Assembly: GCA_013695405.1 (NCBI GenBank) | Contig: JACDAO010000767.1 | Span: 1 to 6,272 of the forward strand | Reading direction: 5' to 3' | DNA length: 6,272 bases | From: Acidobacteriota bacterium | Lineage (GTDB): Bacteria > Acidobacteriota > Vicinamibacteria > Vicinamibacterales > Vicinamibacteraceae | Shown: one piece after another, positions 5,069 through 6,272 of the stretch | Layout of the letters: the number at the start of each line of letters is the position of its first letter | Numbering within the stretch: the first letter of the stretch is position 1 | Translations under genes and position numbers: made by a program | The notes under the pieces: model-generated | What the model was told of the DNA's origin: nothing | Databases searched by the model: none | What the model saw: only the letters and a program-made list of their open reading frames with translations

Positions 5069-6272
5069 TGCTCGCAGTGTCGCTGCAGGTCGTCGTCGGC
5101 GTCGCGGTGCTGGTCCTGGCGTTCGGCGCCAGGACCGCCACCCGCAACACGTACGTCAAGCGCAAGCTGGTGCTGTCGCTGGTGCTGGCGGCCGCCTATC
5201 TGCTGGCGCACCTCCTGCTGCTGTGGCCGGGCACCCCGCCCGGTCTGGCGCGCGCGCTGCACCACGTCGAACTGGTGCTGCTGGTGCTGGCGGCCAGCAA
5301 CTTCGTGGTGGTGGTCGCGGTCAACCCGTTCCGGGACGATCGGCTGCCCGCGCACCTGCCGGCGATCCTGCAGGACACGATCACCGTCGCGTTGTTTGCC
5401 GGCGTCGTCGTGGTGTTCTTCAACGACCGGCTGCAGTTGACCGCGGCGGCCGGGGCCGTGGTGCTCGGTCTGGCGCTGCAGGATACGCTCGGCAACGCGA
5501 TGGCCGGACTGGCGCTACAGGTCGACCAGCCCTATCGCGTCGGCGACTGGATCAGGGTTGGCGAGCACGAGGGCCGGGTGACGCAGATCTCGTGGCGCGC
5601 AACGACCCTCCGGACCCGCGACAGCACGCTGGTGGCGCTGCCCAACAGCAGCATCGCCGGCGATCCAATCATCAACTACTCGGAACCGGCGCCGCCGACT
5701 CGGGTCTGGGTCGACGTCGGCGTCGCCTACGCCTCGCCGCCCAACCAGGTCAAGGCCGTGATCCGGGAGGCGCTCGCGCAGGTGCGGCTGGCGATGACCA
5801 CCCCGCCTCCCGACGTGTTGATCGTCGACTTCGCGGCCTCGGCGATCACCTATCGGGTGCGCTGCTTCGTGCAGGACAGCGAGCGATCGTTGCTGGCGCA
5901 GGACGAGATCCGCAGCGCACTCTGGTATGCGTTCCAGCGTCACGGGCTGGAGATCCCGTATCCCATCCAGGTCGATTACTCACCCGGCGCGATGCCGACG
6001 GTGGGCTATCCCGGACCGGCGGAGCTGTCGACGTTGTTCGGCGGTTCGACGCTACTCGGCGGACTGCCGACGCGGGCCCGCGAGGAGTTGGCCGCGTCGG
6101 CGCGGCCGCGGCTCTATGCCGCCGGCGAGGTCGTCGTCACGCAGGGGGCGGCTGGGGAGTCGAGCTTCGTCATCGCCCGTGGACAGGTCCGGGTCAGCGT
6201 GCAGCCGGACGATCACGAAGTGGCGCGGCACGGTGTGGGTGAGATGTTCGGCGAGATGTCCTGGCTGACCGG
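5068..6272 (+). CDS. MscS-family channel with C-terminal cyclic-nucleotide-binding domain (bCNG type; 3' end outside window)
   Basis: The reading frame from the GTG at 5068 stays open for 401 codons to the window edge. Four hydrophobic helices are at about residues 2-20, 34-53, 66-86 and 100-120. The MscS pore helix is at about 125-152, with a Gly/Ala-rich core ending LGLALQDTLGNAMAG. The MscS beta domain follows (about 155-205, PYRVGDWI then ALPNSSIAGDPIINYS), then the alpha/beta domain (about 212-305). From about 326 a cNMP-binding fold begins, with the typical GEVVVTQGAAGESSFVIARGQVRV strands in two parts and the start of the phosphate-binding cassette GEMFGEMSWLTG at 391 onward. The cassette arginine lies beyond the window. 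Such fusions are known as bacterial cyclic-nucleotide-gated channels and respond to cAMP more than to membrane tension. The start shares one base with the protease stop (TAGTG), and no strong ribosome binding site is seen, so coupling is likely. A GTG at 5077 is an alternative start. Confidence 0.9.
   Translation, partial: MLAVSLQVVVGVAVLVLAFGARTATRNTYVKRKLVLSLVLAAAYLLAHLLLLWPGTPPGLARALHHVELVLLVLAASNFVVVVAVNPFRDDRLPAHLPAILQDTITVALFAGVVVVFFNDRLQLTAAAGAVVLGLALQDTLGNAMAGLALQVDQPYRVGDWIRVGEHEGRVTQISWRATTLRTRDSTLVALPNSSIAGDPIINYSEPAPPTRVWVDVGVAYASPPNQVKAVIREALAQVRLAMTTPPPDVLIVDFAASAITYRVRCFVQDSERSLLAQDEIRSALWYAFQRHGLEIPYPIQVDYSPGAMPTVGYPGPAELSTLFGGSTLLGGLPTRAREELAASARPRLYAAGEVVVTQGAAGESSFVIARGQVRVSVQPDDHEVARHGVGEMFGEMSWLT

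Noticed and set aside
4767..6242. Long open plus-strand frame of about 491 codons
   Set aside because: It overlaps the protease tail and the channel in another frame, and its translation is Arg/Ala/Gly-rich without domain motifs. It is a high-GC shadow; the real frame is that of the MscS-cNMP protein, which runs off the window.

Overview
The window is GC-rich bacterial DNA with densely packed genes. It holds one partial minus-strand gene, one acyl-CoA synthetase-type gene, one tRNA gene and a three-gene plus-strand operon. The mix of a CHASE2-type adenylate cyclase, a secreted M48 protease and high GC fits Acidobacteriota (possibly the Vicinamibacteria group) best. Other high-GC soil lineages with large signalling repertoires are possible. 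The lineage is an inference from gene content, since the window has no strong phylogenetic marker.

Layout. At 1-185 on the minus strand is the 5' end of a membrane-anchored or secreted protein. Only 24 bp away, diverging from it, is a complete adenylate-forming enzyme of the AMP-binding family (210-1742). Its last codons carry a perfect -35 box for a tRNA promoter. A tRNA-Glu with anticodon CTC and an encoded CCA end follows (1789-1863), closed by a compact GC-rich hairpin terminator (1888-1910).

Three bases after that terminator begins a tightly overlapping operon. It encodes a CHASE2-domain class III adenylate cyclase (1914-3938), a secreted M48-family zinc metalloprotease with a disordered tail (3935-5068), and an MscS-family channel fused to a cyclic-nucleotide-binding domain (5068 to beyond the window end). 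The first junction is a GTGA overlap and the second is TAGTG. All three genes start with GTG.

How the genes fit together. The cyclase keeps every catalytic residue I could check and should make cAMP in response to something sensed by its extracytoplasmic CHASE2 domain. The third gene looks like a cAMP-gated channel of the bCNG type. The operon therefore reads as a self-contained circuit: outside signal, then cAMP, then ion flux, with a protease of unknown target encoded between the two. No independent promoter for the operon is visible between the tRNA terminator and the first start codon, so expression by read-through from the tRNA-Glu promoter is a real possibility. The acyl-CoA synthetase and the minus-strand gene have no evident functional link to this circuit.
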